Source: Burkholderia sp. BCC0322 (GTDB taxonomy: Bacteria; Pseudomonadota; Gammaproteobacteria; Burkholderiales; Burkholderiaceae). Taken from it: 64,000 bases of DNA. Position numbers and translations under genes: made by a program. Below are positions 1 to 8,491 of this stretch, piece by piece. The stretch lies in the NCBI RefSeq assembly GCF_902833045.1, contig NZ_CADFDU010000001.1, forward strand, positions 372,001 through 436,000, in the 5' to 3' direction. Position 1 is the first letter of the stretch, and each line of letters begins with the position of its first letter. The notes under the pieces are model-generated. The model searched no databases and was not told the origin of the DNA. It was given only the letters and a program-made list of their open reading frames with translations.

Positions 1-287
1 CCCGCCTGTCGCGGCTCACGACCGAATGGTTCGCGCTCGGCGGCCACCGGCCGGAGCCGCGGATCGAACTCAACTACAACGATGCGATCAAGAGCCTGGT
101 CGCCGCGGGTTACGGCGCGACGCTGCTTCCGCACGAGGCGGGCGCCCCGCTACCCGACGCACGCATCGTCATGCGGGCGTTGCGCCCGGCGTTGTGGCGG
201 GAACTGGGTATTGCGCATCGGGCGGGGCCGGTCGAACGGGCGACGCAGCACGTGCTCGATGCGTTGTGGGCGCTGAAGGTGCGATAG
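1..287 (+). CDS. LysR-family transcriptional regulator, C-terminal end (partial)
   Basis: An open frame enters from the left edge (first full codon at 3) and stops at TAG 285-287. The 94 visible residues look like the last part of a LysR effector-binding domain: a strand-helix stretch around the motif YNDAIKSLVAAGYGATLLP, followed by the usual ending in which the regulator distinguishes permissive residues and finishes with a short helix (HVLDALWALKVR). The DNA-binding N-terminus lies outside the window, so target and effector cannot be judged. The family call rests only on the C-terminal pattern. Confidence 0.75.
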   Translation, partial: RLSRLTTEWFALGGHRPEPRIELNYNDAIKSLVAAGYGATLLPHEAGAPLPDARIVMRALRPALWRELGIAHRAGPVERATQHVLDALWALKVR

Positions 288-357
288 CGCGTGGAATGCG
301 GGACAGCCGGCGCGGCGGTTCGTACCGCACGCCGATACGCATCCACCGCGCGCCGTC

Positions 358-822
358 TCAGAGCCGGTTGTCCTTCGCGAGCGTCAGCACGCGTGCCCAG
401 CGCTGCGCATCACGCTTGTCCATCATCGGCAGCTTCCATTCGCCGCGCACGGCATCGCGCACGCGCACGACGAGATGCCAGCGGCCGCCGATCGGTGCGG
501 CCTGACAGCCGTCGAGTTGCGACAGCGTATAGCGGCCGTCCGCGCCGTCGTGCGACAGCCACAGCAGCCCCTGCGTCGCGGACACACGGAGCTCGCCCCA
601 CGCGCGATGCACGACGTGGGTCCAGCCTTCTTCCTTCGTATTCGGTGCGATGTCGCGGCGGCGCTTGATCCACCACGCGACCAGCGCGATCAGGATCGCG
701 GCGGCGAGCACGGCGGCCGCGATTGCGACCGGCTGGCCGAACTGCGCGGCGATGACGTGAAACAGGTGAACCGCGCCCCATCCGGCAGCGATGAGCGCGA
801 ACAGTGCAATGAAAATCGGCAT
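358..822 (-). CDS. Two-TM hypothetical membrane protein
   Basis: A 154-residue protein starting at MPIFIALF. Residues about 1-20 and 30-48 are hydrophobic, alanine/isoleucine-rich membrane segments; then comes a WWIKRRR stop-transfer patch, so the rest (about 100 residues, rich in Trp and Arg) should face the cytoplasm. An upstream in-frame ATG at 876 would add an 18-residue arginine-rich leader; the start at 822 is preferred because it puts the membrane helix at the N-terminus. I do not recognise the family. It stands alone between the LysR end and the patatin gene. Confidence 0.6.
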   Translation of the reverse strand: MPIFIALFALIAAGWGAVHLFHVIAAQFGQPVAIAAAVLAAAILIALVAWWIKRRRDIAPNTKEEGWTHVVHRAWGELRVSATQGLLWLSHDGADGRYTLSQLDGCQAAPIGGRWHLVVRVRDAVRGEWKLPMMDKRDAQRWARVLTLAKDNRL

Positions 823-882
823 GGCTGATCGGAGAGGAGGACGGACCGGCGCATGCATCGCGCCGATCCGTCGCACACGGCA

Positions 883-2100
883 TTACCGTTTGCGGTGAAT
901 GTCGTGCGTCACGAAGCCCGAGTCGTTGTTGGGCAGCGCGAGGCCGTCCTTGACCGCGAGCGTCTTGCGGATGTCGTCGAGACCCGCGGACCAGTGGTCA
1001 CGCATCGTCGACAGACCGAACTGATAGTCCTTGTAGTGATGCTCGTACGCCTTCTGCTGGTAGATCAGGTGCTGGATGTTGTACTTCTTGCTGCACGACA
1101 TCGCATCGGCCTCGATGCACCACGGATCCGCCTTGCGCTGCTCTTCCGGCACCTGGTCGAGCACGTGGCGCAGCACGTTGCGGTAGCGTTGCTCCCGCTG
1201 CAGCGTGTCGGTGACGAAACGCGTGCGGCTCGAATACTGCACGTCCTTCGTGCGTTCGGCGACGTCGGCCATCGTGCGCGGCAGCGGCCCGCGTGCACTC
1301 CACAGATCGACCTGGAACGCGAGCGTGTCGCGACGCGGCCGGGCGCGGAGCACTTCCATCAGCGGCGTGTTCGACACGACACCGCCGTCCCAGTAGTACT
1401 CGCCGTCGATCTCGACCGGCGGGAACGCGGGCGGCAGCGCGCCGGACGCCATGAAATGCTCGGGCGCGAGACGGATGCGCGAGTTGTCGAAGTACACGAA
1501 GTTGCCGGTACCGACGTTGACCGCGCCGACCGACACGCGCGTTTCGCCCGAATTGATCCGGTCGAAATCGCACAGCTTCAGCAGCGTCGCGCGCAGTTGC
1601 GACGTGTCGTACCAGCTGATCTTCTCCGGATGATCCGACACGCCCGGCAGCGGCGGCGGGAAGCGCGGCACGAAGAAGCCCTGCTGGCCCTGCATCATCG
1701 CGCTCGCGGCCTGCGACGCGGTGAAGAACGTGCGGATCTGGTCGATGCTGTTGAACAGCGCGAACTCGAATGCGGCCGGAATCGTCGGGAAGAACGCCGG
1801 CTTGCAGATCGTCTCCCAGAACTCGCGCAGCCGCTCGACACGATGCTCGGGCGCGTTGCCCGCGATCAGCGCGGTGTTGAGCGCGCCGATCGAGATGCCC
1901 GCGATCCAGTCGAGCGGAATGCCCGCCTCGTGCAGCCCTTCGAACACGCCGGCCTGGTACGCGCCGAGCGCGCCGCCGCCTTGCAGCACGAGCGCGATCG
2001 TCTCGTACGGCAGCGTGCGCGCGGCGGCCGGTGCGCCGGCCTCGTGATGCAGGTCCGCCGCATCGACGGCCTGCTTTTCGGTGCGGGCGTGCGGCTTCAT
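883..2100 (-). CDS. Patatin-like phospholipase (with C-terminal DUF3734-like region)
   Basis: A 405-residue patatin-fold lipid acyl hydrolase. The oxyanion loop [12 protein letters not shown] is near residue 45, the nucleophile elbow GISIG follows about 30 residues later (Ser of G-x-S-x-G), and the catalytic Asp is in the motif [12 protein letters not shown]. The remaining C-terminal part, about 150 residues, looks like the extra domain of bacterial patatins that sit next to 3-hydroxybutyrate dehydrogenase. Its ATG (2098-2100) overlaps the TGA of bdhA by ATGA, so translation is coupled. Context suggests a lipid or polyhydroxybutyrate-related role, but the substrate is not shown by the sequence. 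The open frame extends upstream to 2331, but that part is antisense-like noise inside bdhA. Confidence 0.88.
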   Translation of the reverse strand: MKPHARTEKQAVDAADLHHEAGAPAAARTLPYETIALVLQGGGALGAYQAGVFEGLHEAGIPLDWIAGISIGALNTALIAGNAPEHRVERLREFWETICKPAFFPTIPAAFEFALFNSIDQIRTFFTASQAASAMMQGQQGFFVPRFPPPLPGVSDHPEKISWYDTSQLRATLLKLCDFDRINSGETRVSVGAVNVGTGNFVYFDNSRIRLAPEHFMASGALPPAFPPVEIDGEYYWDGGVVSNTPLMEVLRARPRRDTLAFQVDLWSARGPLPRTMADVAERTKDVQYSSRTRFVTDTLQREQRYRNVLRHVLDQVPEEQRKADPWCIEADAMSCSKKYNIQHLIYQQKAYEHHYKDYQFGLSTMRDHWSAGLDDIRKTLAVKDGLALPNNDSGFVTHDIHRKR

Positions 2101-2882
2101 TGCATGAACCAGCCGTGGCTGACGATGAACGACTGGCCCGTGAGCGCGGCGCTCGGGAAGGCCGACAGGAACAGCACCGTCTGCGCGACGTCCTGAACGG
2201 TCGTGAACACGCCGTCGACCGTATTGCCGAGCATCACCTTCTTCACCACCTCCTCCTCGCTGATCCCGAGCTCCTTCGCCTGCTCCGGAATCTGCTTGTC
2301 GACCAGCGGCGTGCGCACGAAGCCCGGACACACGACGTGCGAGCGCACGTTGTGCTTCGCGCCTTCCTTCGCCAGCACGCGCGCCAGACCCAGCAGGCCG
2401 TGCTTGGCCGTCACGTACGCCGACTTCAGCGGCGACGCTTCGTGCGAGTGCACCGAACCCATGTAGATCACGACACCGCCGCGATCGTCCTTGTACATGT
2501 GCTTGAGCGCGGCCTTGGTCGTCAGGAACGCGCCGTCCACGTGGATCGCCTGCATCTTCTTCCAGTCGGAGAACGAGTAGTTCTCGATCGGGTTGACGAT
2601 CTGGATGCCCGCGTTCGACACGAGGATGTCGACCGAGCCGAACGTTTCGGCCACCTTGTCGATACCGCTGTTCACGGCGTCCTCGTTCGTCACGTCCATC
2701 GCGACGCCGATCGCCTTGCCACCCGCCTTGACGATCTCGTCGGCAACGGCGTTCGCGCCGTCCTGGTTCAGGTCGGCGATCGCGACGGCCGCGCCCGCCT
2801 TCGCGAGCTCGAGTGCGATTTCCTTGCCGATGCCGCTCGCGGCGCCCGTGACGACTGCGGTCTTGCCATTCAGGTTGCTCAT
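2097..2882 (-). CDS. bdhA: 3-hydroxybutyrate dehydrogenase
   Basis: A 261-residue classical short-chain dehydrogenase that interconverts (R)-3-hydroxybutyrate and acetoacetate with NAD. The cofactor loop TGAASGIG is at residues 12-19, the NAG motif (VSNAG) near residue 90, the catalytic Ser in MGSVHSH and the Tyr/Lys pair in YVTAKHG. The ending SHGWFMQ is typical of bacterial D-beta-hydroxybutyrate dehydrogenases. It sits between adc (52 bp upstream) and the overlapping patatin gene, which supports a ketone-body/PHB breakdown operon: hydroxybutyrate to acetoacetate to acetone and CO2. Confidence 0.93.
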   Translation of the reverse strand: MSNLNGKTAVVTGAASGIGKEIALELAKAGAAVAIADLNQDGANAVADEIVKAGGKAIGVAMDVTNEDAVNSGIDKVAETFGSVDILVSNAGIQIVNPIENYSFSDWKKMQAIHVDGAFLTTKAALKHMYKDDRGGVVIYMGSVHSHEASPLKSAYVTAKHGLLGLARVLAKEGAKHNVRSHVVCPGFVRTPLVDKQIPEQAKELGISEEEVVKKVMLGNTVDGVFTTVQDVAQTVLFLSAFPSAALTGQSFIVSHGWFMQ

Positions 2883-2934
2883 GTTCGAATTCCCGTGGTG
2901 AAAGGATTGACAGGGAGAAAGGACTGCGGACGTG

Positions 2935-3675
2935 TTACTGAGCCAGGTAATCGTAGACGACTTCGCCGAGGCCCAGTGTCAAATCTGCGACCAGGTGGCG
3001 GGCTTCGACGATTTCGAGCACGGGCAGGTCGGCCACGGGCGCGAGCGCGTGCGGCGCCAGCTCGAGCGATGCGGGGCCCGTCCATGCGCCCTTCATCTTG
3101 ATGTCCTGCATGTAGTAGCGTACGAGTTCGCAGACGCGCGCGGTGCCGTCGACGTGCGGGATGATCTTCAGCAGGAAATTGGGGCCGGCGAGACGCTTGG
3201 TCTGCTCGTCGATGTCGAGTTCCTTGTGCTTGTAGCCCATCGTGCCGGTGGCGACGCGCACCTTGCCGTAGTCGAGCGTGCCGAGGAGGTGGTCGGTGTT
3301 CACGTGCAGCGTGGGCGACGCGAGCTTCTTCGGGAAGCCCCACAGTTCGCGGCCGCCGGCGATCGGCGGGTGATCGTCGAGATACATCGCGAGCGTATAG
3401 CCGCCCGGCTGGCCGTTGTATTCGACGGGAATCACCTGGCCGCTTTCGGTGTAGTCGCCGAAGCCGGTCGAATCGGCCATGCGGATGAATTCGTAGTGGA
3501 CGAGCGGCTCGGTGACCTGCAGCGGCTCGGGGACGATTTCGCGGAGGCGATCCGGATCGGTGCGATACGTGATGATCAGAAACTCACGATCGACGAAACG
3601 GTAAGGGCCCATCGGGAAGGCAGGGCTGGTCAACGGCATCGCAAACGCTTTCGATCGGACATCGCTGGGTTTCAT
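2935..3675 (-). CDS. adc: Acetoacetate decarboxylase
   Basis: A 246-residue cytoplasmic enzyme that decarboxylates acetoacetate to acetone through a Schiff base. The catalytic lysine pair lies in [12 protein letters not shown]; the N-terminal [17 protein letters not shown] and the PEPL block are also typical of the family. Length matches the family norm (about 245). A good Shine-Dalgarno (AAGGAGT) precedes the ATG at 3675. It is the first gene of the adc-bdhA-patatin operon, whose promoter must lie in the intergenic region 3676-4124. Confidence 0.93.
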   Translation of the reverse strand: MKPSDVRSKAFAMPLTSPAFPMGPYRFVDREFLIITYRTDPDRLREIVPEPLQVTEPLVHYEFIRMADSTGFGDYTESGQVIPVEYNGQPGGYTLAMYLDDHPPIAGGRELWGFPKKLASPTLHVNTDHLLGTLDYGKVRVATGTMGYKHKELDIDEQTKRLAGPNFLLKIIPHVDGTARVCELVRYYMQDIKMKGAWTGPASLELAPHALAPVADLPVLEIVEARHLVADLTLGLGEVVYDYLAQ

Positions 3676-3993
3676 GCGGACTCCTTGTTGTTGATCGCTT
3701 CGTGGGTGAGTGCTCGTAAGCTCGTAATGCTATGCCTGTGCGTTGCCGTTGTGCGATGCCGCATTTGGAATTAATTGTTGCCGATTTCGAAGCATTCGCA
3801 GCGTAAATATTGAGATGAATGACGCAAACGGCCTGGACGGCACCCGGCGTCCCGATGTTTCCACGCGTCGATGACGCCGCGATGTGAAAAAGGTGAGCCT
3901 TTACGGGAGACGGTCGCGCGGGAATGTGACAATTATGTGAACTTGTGTTGCGGTGCAGGCTCTAAGTGCGTTCGCCGCGGCGGGCTTCGTCGC

Positions 3994-4034
3994 GTGCGGC
4001 CACCCCCGTGCGGCCACCCCCGTGCGGCCACCCC
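3994..4034. repeat. Three tandem copies of a 14-bp unit
   Basis: The unit GTGCGGCCACCCCC is present three times head to tail (3994-4007, 4008-4021, 4022-4034, the last copy one base short). It lies about 90 bp upstream of the PAP2 start. Seen directly in the sequence; copy number may vary between strains. Confidence 0.9.
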
Positions 4035-4035
4035 A

Positions 4036-4050
4036 TTAAGCATCGCTTAA
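4036..4050. promoter_or_regulatory. Inverted repeat TTAAGC-N3-GCTTAA
   Basis: A perfect 6-bp inverted repeat with a 3-bp spacer, 75 bp upstream of the PAP2 ATG and immediately after the 14-bp tandem repeat. It may be an operator; no regulator is encoded beside it. Confidence 0.4.
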
Positions 4051-4124
4051 GCGCGTGCGTCTTAGCATCGTTCGTATCAGGCCGGGCAACCGGCCGATTT
4101 TTTACGCCCCACGCAACCGGATTC

Positions 4125-4706
4125 ATGCAGACCTTCAATCTCACCCTCTTTTCCGCCATCAACGCCGGGGTTGCGCCGCAGCCGGGCGTTGCCCGCCTCG
4201 CCATCTTCGCCGCCGACTGGCTCGTGTACGCGTTGCCCGCGATGCTGCTGCTGACCTGGCTCTTCGGCGCACGTCCGACGCGGCGCCAGGCGATCGAAGC
4301 CTGCGTCGGCGTGTGCGTGGCGCTCGCGCTCGCGCAGATCATCGGACATTTCTGGTTCTCGCCGCGCCCGTTCATGGCCGGCGTCGGCACGCAACTGATT
4401 CCGCACGCGCCGGACAGCTCGTTTCCGAGCGATCACATGACGTTCGCGTGGAGCATGGCGGTCGGGCTGATGCTCGCCGGCACGACCCGGCTCACCGGGT
4501 TCGTGATGGCCGCGATGGCCGTGGCGATTGCATGGGGACGTATCTATGCGGGCGTGCACTGGCCGTTCGACATGGCGGGCGGCGTGCTGGTCGGCACGGC
4601 CGGCGCGCTGGCCGCGCACCTGTATGGGCACCGCGTGACCGCGCTGCTCGAACGGCTCGGCGATTCGGTACATGCAGTCGTGATGGGCCGCCGGCACGCG
4701 CCGTAA
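4125..4706 (+). CDS. PAP2-superfamily membrane phosphatase (undecaprenyl-pyrophosphatase-like)
   Basis: A 193-residue integral membrane protein with five or so hydrophobic segments. The acid-phosphatase signature is complete: K/R-rich FSPRPF (phosphate binding), PSSFPSDHMTF (PSGH-like motif with catalytic His) and the third motif around RIYAGVHWPFDMAGG with the nucleophilic His. Size and motif spacing resemble BcrC/YbjG-type enzymes that recycle undecaprenyl pyrophosphate for wall synthesis, though lipid-A or other prenyl phosphatases are possible. The start at 4125 is preferred over the in-frame ATG at 3966 because the upstream part reads through the tandem repeat and is not protein-like. 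Confidence 0.85.
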   Translation: MQTFNLTLFSAINAGVAPQPGVARLAIFAADWLVYALPAMLLLTWLFGARPTRRQAIEACVGVCVALALAQIIGHFWFSPRPFMAGVGTQLIPHAPDSSFPSDHMTFAWSMAVGLMLAGTTRLTGFVMAAMAVAIAWGRIYAGVHWPFDMAGGVLVGTAGALAAHLYGHRVTALLERLGDSVHAVVMGRRHAP

Positions 4707-4732
4707 GCGGCAGGAGATCGGGTAGGACGCCG

Positions 4733-4957
4733 TCACCCGGGTGTCTTGGCAGATTCGGCCGATGCGGACGGGCCGCCGCCCGCATCGTGCAGTTCAGGCG
4801 TATCGGCCGGGTGTTGCGCGGCGTCGCGATCGAGTGCGCTTTCCTTCAGGATCGCGCACATCGCGACGAACAGCGCGAGTACCACCGCGGCAAGGCCGCA
4901 ATAGCCGGCGATCTTCAGGTTGCGAAGGAACGGCGACGCGTGGCTTTCTTTTGTCAT
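4733..4957 (-). CDS. Small single-pass membrane protein
   Basis: A 74-residue protein (MTKESHASPFLRNLK...) with one clear membrane helix at about residues 17-38 and a polar, Asp/Ala-rich tail. An AGGAG ribosome site lies 9-10 bases before the ATG at 4955-4957, which decides the start. No family is recognised. It is convergent with the PAP2 gene and has an AT-rich promoter-like stretch (near 5021-5032) upstream. Confidence 0.6.
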   Translation of the reverse strand: MTKESHASPFLRNLKIAGYCGLAAVVLALFVAMCAILKESALDRDAAQHPADTPELHDAGGGPSASAESAKTPG

Positions 4958-5099
4958 GACCGGGCGCTCCTGGGCGGGCTGCGGCGGCTGTCGCCCGACA
5001 GCGGCGTCGCTCACACAGATATATACCAGTCGCGATAGCGGTGCCAAGCCCGCTAGTGCGCCGGCGCCACGATTGTGTCATCGGCCGGTCAACTTCAAT

Positions 5100-5124
5100 C
5101 GGGTACCCCTTTCCCGGGTACCCG
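5100..5124 (-). terminator. Hairpin downstream of the siderophore-interacting gene
   Basis: The stem CGGGTACCC / GGGTACCCG (9 bp) encloses a 7-base loop, just beyond the stop of the minus-strand gene at 5131. GGGTACCC is itself palindromic, so the two copies (5101-5108, 5116-5123) could also be paired protein sites. No U-run follows. Confidence 0.5.
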
Positions 5125-5130
5125 CGTCCA

Positions 5131-5952
5131 TCAGTCTTCCAGCGTTTCGTGCACGGCCGCCGCGCCGCGCTTCCAGTAGGCCGCCGCGCGGATGCGCGAC
5201 TTGTCGACGCCGCGCTCGCCGGTCAGGTGCTGGCGTACCGCGCGCATCGACAGCGCTTCGCCCGCCGCCCACACGTAGCCGTCGCCGGACGGCGGCAGAG
5301 GCAGGTCGCGCACGGCATTCAGCAGCACGTCGCCGCCTGCCGCGTCGGCTTCGGCGCGGAAGCGCCAGATTTCATGCACGTCGGCGCGCGTGTCGAACCC
5401 GATCTGCGCGGTGCGATCCGCGACTTCCAGCACGACGGCCACGCGCGCACCGGCCGGCAACTCCTCGAGACGCCGCGCGACCGCCGGCAGCGCCGTATCG
5501 TCGCCGATCAGCAGGTGCCAGTCGAAACCAGTCGGGACGACGAACGAACCGCGCGGACCGCCGATGCCGAGCCATTGGCCGGCGCGTGCCTGTGCGGCCC
5601 ACTGTGACGCGGGGCCCGGGTGGTTCAGCACGAATTCCAGATCGAGTTCGCAGGCGGCGCGGTCGAAGCGGCGCGGCGTGAAGTCGCGCGCGACCGGCTT
5701 CGGTTCGCCTTCCGGAAACTCGGGACCGTTCGCGCCGAGCGTCGGCAGCACGGGCCGTTCAGCGCCGGGCGGCGGGAAAAATACCTTCACGTGATCGTCG
5801 AACGACGCGGATTCGAAATCCGCGAGATCGGGGCCGCCGAGCGTGACGCGCAGCAGGTGCGGCGTCACGGCGTGCACGCGCAGGACCTGAAGCAGGCGGA
5901 ACTTGAGGGGGTGGCGCACGCGGGTCACGGTGCGCTCGGATGTGTTCTGCAT
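5131..5952 (-). CDS. Siderophore-interacting protein / NADPH-dependent ferric-chelate reductase (YqjH-like)
   Basis: A 273-residue flavoprotein of the SIP family that reduces ferric chelates in the cytoplasm to release iron. The N-terminal half is an FAD-binding barrel with the motif FTPRRFD (R-x-Y/F-T-type FAD contact); the C-terminal half is the NAD(P)H domain containing LLIGDDTALPAVARRLEELP and the closing W-A-A-GEA...R-x-H-L-T-ER pattern typical of YqjH/ViuB. Start MQNTSERT at 5952 has an AGGAAAA Shine-Dalgarno. It is 38 bp downstream of, and on the same strand as, the PadR regulator gene, as expected if the regulator controls it. Confidence 0.88.
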   Translation of the reverse strand: MQNTSERTVTRVRHPLKFRLLQVLRVHAVTPHLLRVTLGGPDLADFESASFDDHVKVFFPPPGAERPVLPTLGANGPEFPEGEPKPVARDFTPRRFDRAACELDLEFVLNHPGPASQWAAQARAGQWLGIGGPRGSFVVPTGFDWHLLIGDDTALPAVARRLEELPAGARVAVVLEVADRTAQIGFDTRADVHEIWRFRAEADAAGGDVLLNAVRDLPLPPSGDGYVWAAGEALSMRAVRQHLTGERGVDKSRIRAAAYWKRGAAAVHETLED

Positions 5953-5990
5953 CAATCCGTTTTCCTGATGGTTTGACGGGGCGGCGCGGC

Positions 5991-6701
5991 TTACGCGCCG
6001 GCGCCGCCTTCGATTTCGGCCGTTGCGCGGCGCATGATGGCCGCGATGCGGCGCTGTTCGTCGGCGTCGGCGGCGCTCTTGTGCAGCAGCGCGCGCTTGA
6101 GCGCGAGGCGTGCCTCGACGAACTCCGGCAGCCAGCCTGCTTGCGCTTCTTCCTGCGTTTCGTTGCCCGCCGATTCCCCGGCGAACGCGCGGCGCATGAA
6201 TTCCATCTTGCGCGCGAGGTGCGTGAGGCGGGCGAACAGCGTGTCGACGCGTTCGCGCTGCGCGTCGAGATGGGTGCGGCCGGCGTCGGTCAGCGCATAG
6301 CGCTTGCGGTTGCCTTCCGCCTGCGACGCGACGAAGCCGACTTCTTCGAGATACGTGAGCGCCGGATACACCATGCCGGGGCTCGGGCTGTAGAAACCGT
6401 TCGAACGCGTGTCGAGCGCCTTGATCAGCTCGTAGCCGTGGCTCGGTTGCTCGGCGACCAGCGCAAGCAACAGCAGCTGGAGATCGTCGGAGCTGAACTG
6501 GCGGCCGCGCGGCATGCCGTCGTCGCCGAAATCGCCAAAGCCGCCGCGCCCGCCACGGCCACCGAACGGGCCGCCACCGAATGGATCGTGGCCGCGACGG
6601 TGGCGGCCGATCGCATGCCAAAGACCGGCGAACCAGTCCGGGCGAGCATGCGCACCATGACCGTCGCATCGGGCATGGCCGCGGGAGAGGGTGTGTCGCA
6701 T
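5991..6701 (-). CDS. PadR-family regulator, YqjI-like (metal-responsive)
   Basis: A 236-residue regulator. The first 65 residues are unusual: His- and Gly-rich (His at about 3, 9, 15, 18, 29, 33, 38; GGGPFGGRGGRGGFGDFG), then a PadR winged helix follows with HGYELIKALD, SPSPGMVYPALTYLEEVGFV and GNRKRYALTDAGR, and an alpha-helical C-terminal dimerisation part. E. coli YqjI has the same plan: a His-rich metal-binding leader plus PadR domain, repressing the ferric reductase YqjH in response to nickel/iron. Here regulator and reductase are co-directional rather than divergent. An AGATAT palindrome lies just upstream (6727-6740). The metal response is inferred by analogy. Confidence 0.85.
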   Translation of the reverse strand: MRHTLSRGHARCDGHGAHARPDWFAGLWHAIGRHRRGHDPFGGGPFGGRGGRGGFGDFGDDGMPRGRQFSSDDLQLLLLALVAEQPSHGYELIKALDTRSNGFYSPSPGMVYPALTYLEEVGFVASQAEGNRKRYALTDAGRTHLDAQRERVDTLFARLTHLARKMEFMRRAFAGESAGNETQEEAQAGWLPEFVEARLALKRALLHKSAADADEQRRIAAIMRRATAEIEGGAGA

Positions 6702-7130
6702 GATCGAGTCCTACATGTCGTAAAACATATCTAAAGATATATTTCGAAAGATAGGTCGTCAAGGGGATTTATTGGGGTTGGATGGTGGGGTGGGGTGTGT
6801 AGGTTGGCAAATGCAGGGTCTCAATGGCCGATATCGGCGACCGGTGCGGCCTGTCCCCTTCATGATTGCGGGCTCCCTCGACGTGTCGGCCTGCATCCCG
6901 GATGTCGTCATCTTCACGCCCACGCCTGTCACCGGACCGACCGGCGTTGGGATGGATGCAAATCATCCAGTAAGCGGCATTTTTCGACGCTTTACGTCGA
7001 AATTGCCGGTCCTTGAGATTTTTTTAGTCGCACCGAGACGATATGATTTCTTCAGCCCCAACATCGTCGGCCAATCCATGAAGCGCGCCAGCATCGCGGC
7101 GACGCGGCCCCGCAAGCACGAGAGAGTTGT
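6702..7130. other. Intergenic region upstream of the PadR gene
   Basis: About 430 bp. The 6702-6760 part is AT-rich and holds the presumed PadR promoter/operator. A G/T-rich run follows at 6770-6805 (purine-rich GGTTGGATGGTGGGGTGGGG type). From 6990 to 7060 another AT-rich patch may be the promoter of the gene at 7131. No gene is supported in this stretch. Confidence 0.5.
6727..6740. promoter_or_regulatory. Candidate PadR/YqjI operator ATATCT-N2-AGATAT
   Basis: A perfect 6-bp inverted repeat with a 2-bp spacer, 26 bp upstream of the PadR start codon, followed by a related half (ATTTCGAAAGAT, 6740-6751) and preceded by ATGT-N6-ACAT (6716-6729), which resembles the ATGT...ACAT sites bound by PadR proteins. 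It overlaps the likely -10 region, so autorepression is plausible. Confidence 0.55.
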
Positions 7131-7811
7131 ATGCCGGACACGCCAATCGTCATCGTTGAACACGCCCGCAGGCGAACCGCTCAAGTCCGGGCCGGCGATG
7201 TCCCCGCCGCCTTGCAGGATGGTCCCAAGTGGGTGTGCAGGATCGTCCCGGATCACGCACCGAGGTCCCGCGAAGGGCACCGATCCGCTGCACGCGCGGC
7301 TGAAATGCTCGGCCGACTGAAGCCTGCGAGCGTCGTGTTGACGGACCCTGTCCCGAGCGCCGGCGGCTGGCTGGCGCGCTCGTCGACCGATGAGGCCGGC
7401 CGGTGCCGCGCCTATGCGCATCTCGGTGCGAACCGGATCCTCGAGATGGTCGGAATGCCGGGTGTCGGCCCGTGGCTCGACGAGCACGACACCTGGTGGC
7501 CCGGCGCGTACGAGTTGCCGCTGCTCGAACAGTTGGCCGCGAACGAATCGCCTCTGCGCGACCTGCTTGATGCGACTGCACCCGCTCATTTGCTGATGAG
7601 CCTGACCGAAGTCGACGGCACCGCACTCGTGACCGAATCGGACGATGGCATCGAGCGTCCGTTCCGTATTCCCGCGGGTGTGGATACGGTCCATTTCGCA
7701 CCCGTATGCATCTGCGGGCCCGTAGCGCAGTGGCGCGAAACGCTCGTCACCGCGTTCGACCGCGTCCGGCATCTGGTCGGGCTCAGATCGGCCCGACCTT
7801 TCTATCTTTGA
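7131..7811 (+). CDS. Hypothetical protein (226 aa) upstream of the Lrp regulator
   Basis: An open frame with protein-like composition, especially from residue 85 on (AYAHLGANRILEMVGMPGVG, DEHDTWWPGAYELPLLEQL, VDTVHFAPVCICGPVAQWR). The first 30 residues are less convincing and the true start may be later. No known family is recognised. It lies 31 bp ahead of an Lrp-family gene on the same strand, so it may be co-transcribed with the amino-acid catabolic locus. The long minus-strand frame over it (6963-8051) is antisense to both this gene and the regulator and is not supported. Confidence 0.5.
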   Translation: MPDTPIVIVEHARRRTAQVRAGDVPAALQDGPKWVCRIVPDHAPRSREGHRSAARAAEMLGRLKPASVVLTDPVPSAGGWLARSSTDEAGRCRAYAHLGANRILEMVGMPGVGPWLDEHDTWWPGAYELPLLEQLAANESPLRDLLDATAPAHLLMSLTEVDGTALVTESDDGIERPFRIPAGVDTVHFAPVCICGPVAQWRETLVTAFDRVRHLVGLRSARPFYL

Positions 7812-7842
7812 CGCAAGCACCCGCTTTCCGGCAGGCCACGCC

Positions 7843-8340
7843 ATGACCGATGCACTCGACTCCTTCGACCGCAAGATCCTGAATATCGTCCAGCGCGATT
7901 GCACCGCGACTGCGGACGCCATTGCCGAGCGGATCGGCCTCTCCACGTCGGCCGTGCAGAAGCGGCTGAAGCGCATGCGCACCGAGAAGATCATTTCGGC
8001 GGAAATCGCCGTTGTCGATCGCGCGGCGGTCGGCAGGCCGATGACATTCATCGCGGCGATCGAGATCGAACGCGAAAACTACGAGACGGTCGCCAGGTTC
8101 CGCGAGTGGTCGAAGGCGCATGACGAAATCCAGCAGATCTACTACGTGACCGGCTCCGTCGACCTGATCGCGATCATCACTGCACACGACGTCGAGGCGT
8201 ACGACCGGTTGTCCGCGCGGATCATGCAGAGCAACCCGATGATCCGCCGGATCAACACGAACGTCGTGCTGAGCGCGGTCAAGGTCGGGCTGTTCGTGCC
8301 GGTCGACAAGGACGGCGACGACGAACCGACGGCCGCCTGA
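7843..8340 (+). CDS. Lrp/AsnC-family transcriptional regulator
   Basis: A 165-residue regulator. The N-terminal HTH is LDSFDRKILNIVQRD...AIAERIGLSTSAVQKRLKRM (residues about 4-50); the C-terminal RAM domain has the expected glycine motif (YYVTGSVDLIAII) that binds amino acids. It stands immediately upstream of the homoserine dehydrogenase gene, with an AT-rich gap (8420-8455, TAATTTGAAAATCGATT) that is a likely Lrp-type binding region. Together with a second Lrp-family gene at the end of the cluster it suggests that the locus responds to an amino-acid inducer. Confidence 0.9.
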   Translation: MTDALDSFDRKILNIVQRDCTATADAIAERIGLSTSAVQKRLKRMRTEKIISAEIAVVDRAAVGRPMTFIAAIEIERENYETVARFREWSKAHDEIQQIYYVTGSVDLIAIITAHDVEAYDRLSARIMQSNPMIRRINTNVVLSAVKVGLFVPVDKDGDDEPTAA

Positions 8341-8491
8341 CGGAGTTGTTTCGCTCGGGAACTGGCGATTCGCCCGTCCCGCATGACAAACCGCAACGGG
8401 TGACTGCCTGAATCGGGCGAAACGACTAATTTGAAAATCGATTCGCATCACTAACCTGTGTCATGTGGTCAATGAACAGGAGATGATCAAG

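Larger units (their letters stand above)
3676..4124. other. Divergent intergenic region (adc / PAP2), no gene seen
   Basis: About 450 bp without a convincing gene. It carries AT-richer sequence around 3720-3830 that probably holds the adc promoter on the minus strand, a 14-bp tandem repeat (3994-4034) and a short perfect inverted repeat (4036-4050) ahead of the PAP2 gene. ORFs on both strands over the repeat are low-complexity and unsupported. Confidence 0.6.

Noticed and set aside
853-2196. Long plus-strand ORF (447 aa) over the patatin gene
   Set aside because: Arg/Val-rich antisense frame of a real gene; typical of high-GC shadow ORFs, with no motifs.
6963-8051. Minus-strand 362-aa ORF over 7.0-8.05 kb
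   Set aside because: Antisense to the Lrp regulator and the 226-aa frame; Arg/Gly/Ala-biased and without family motifs.
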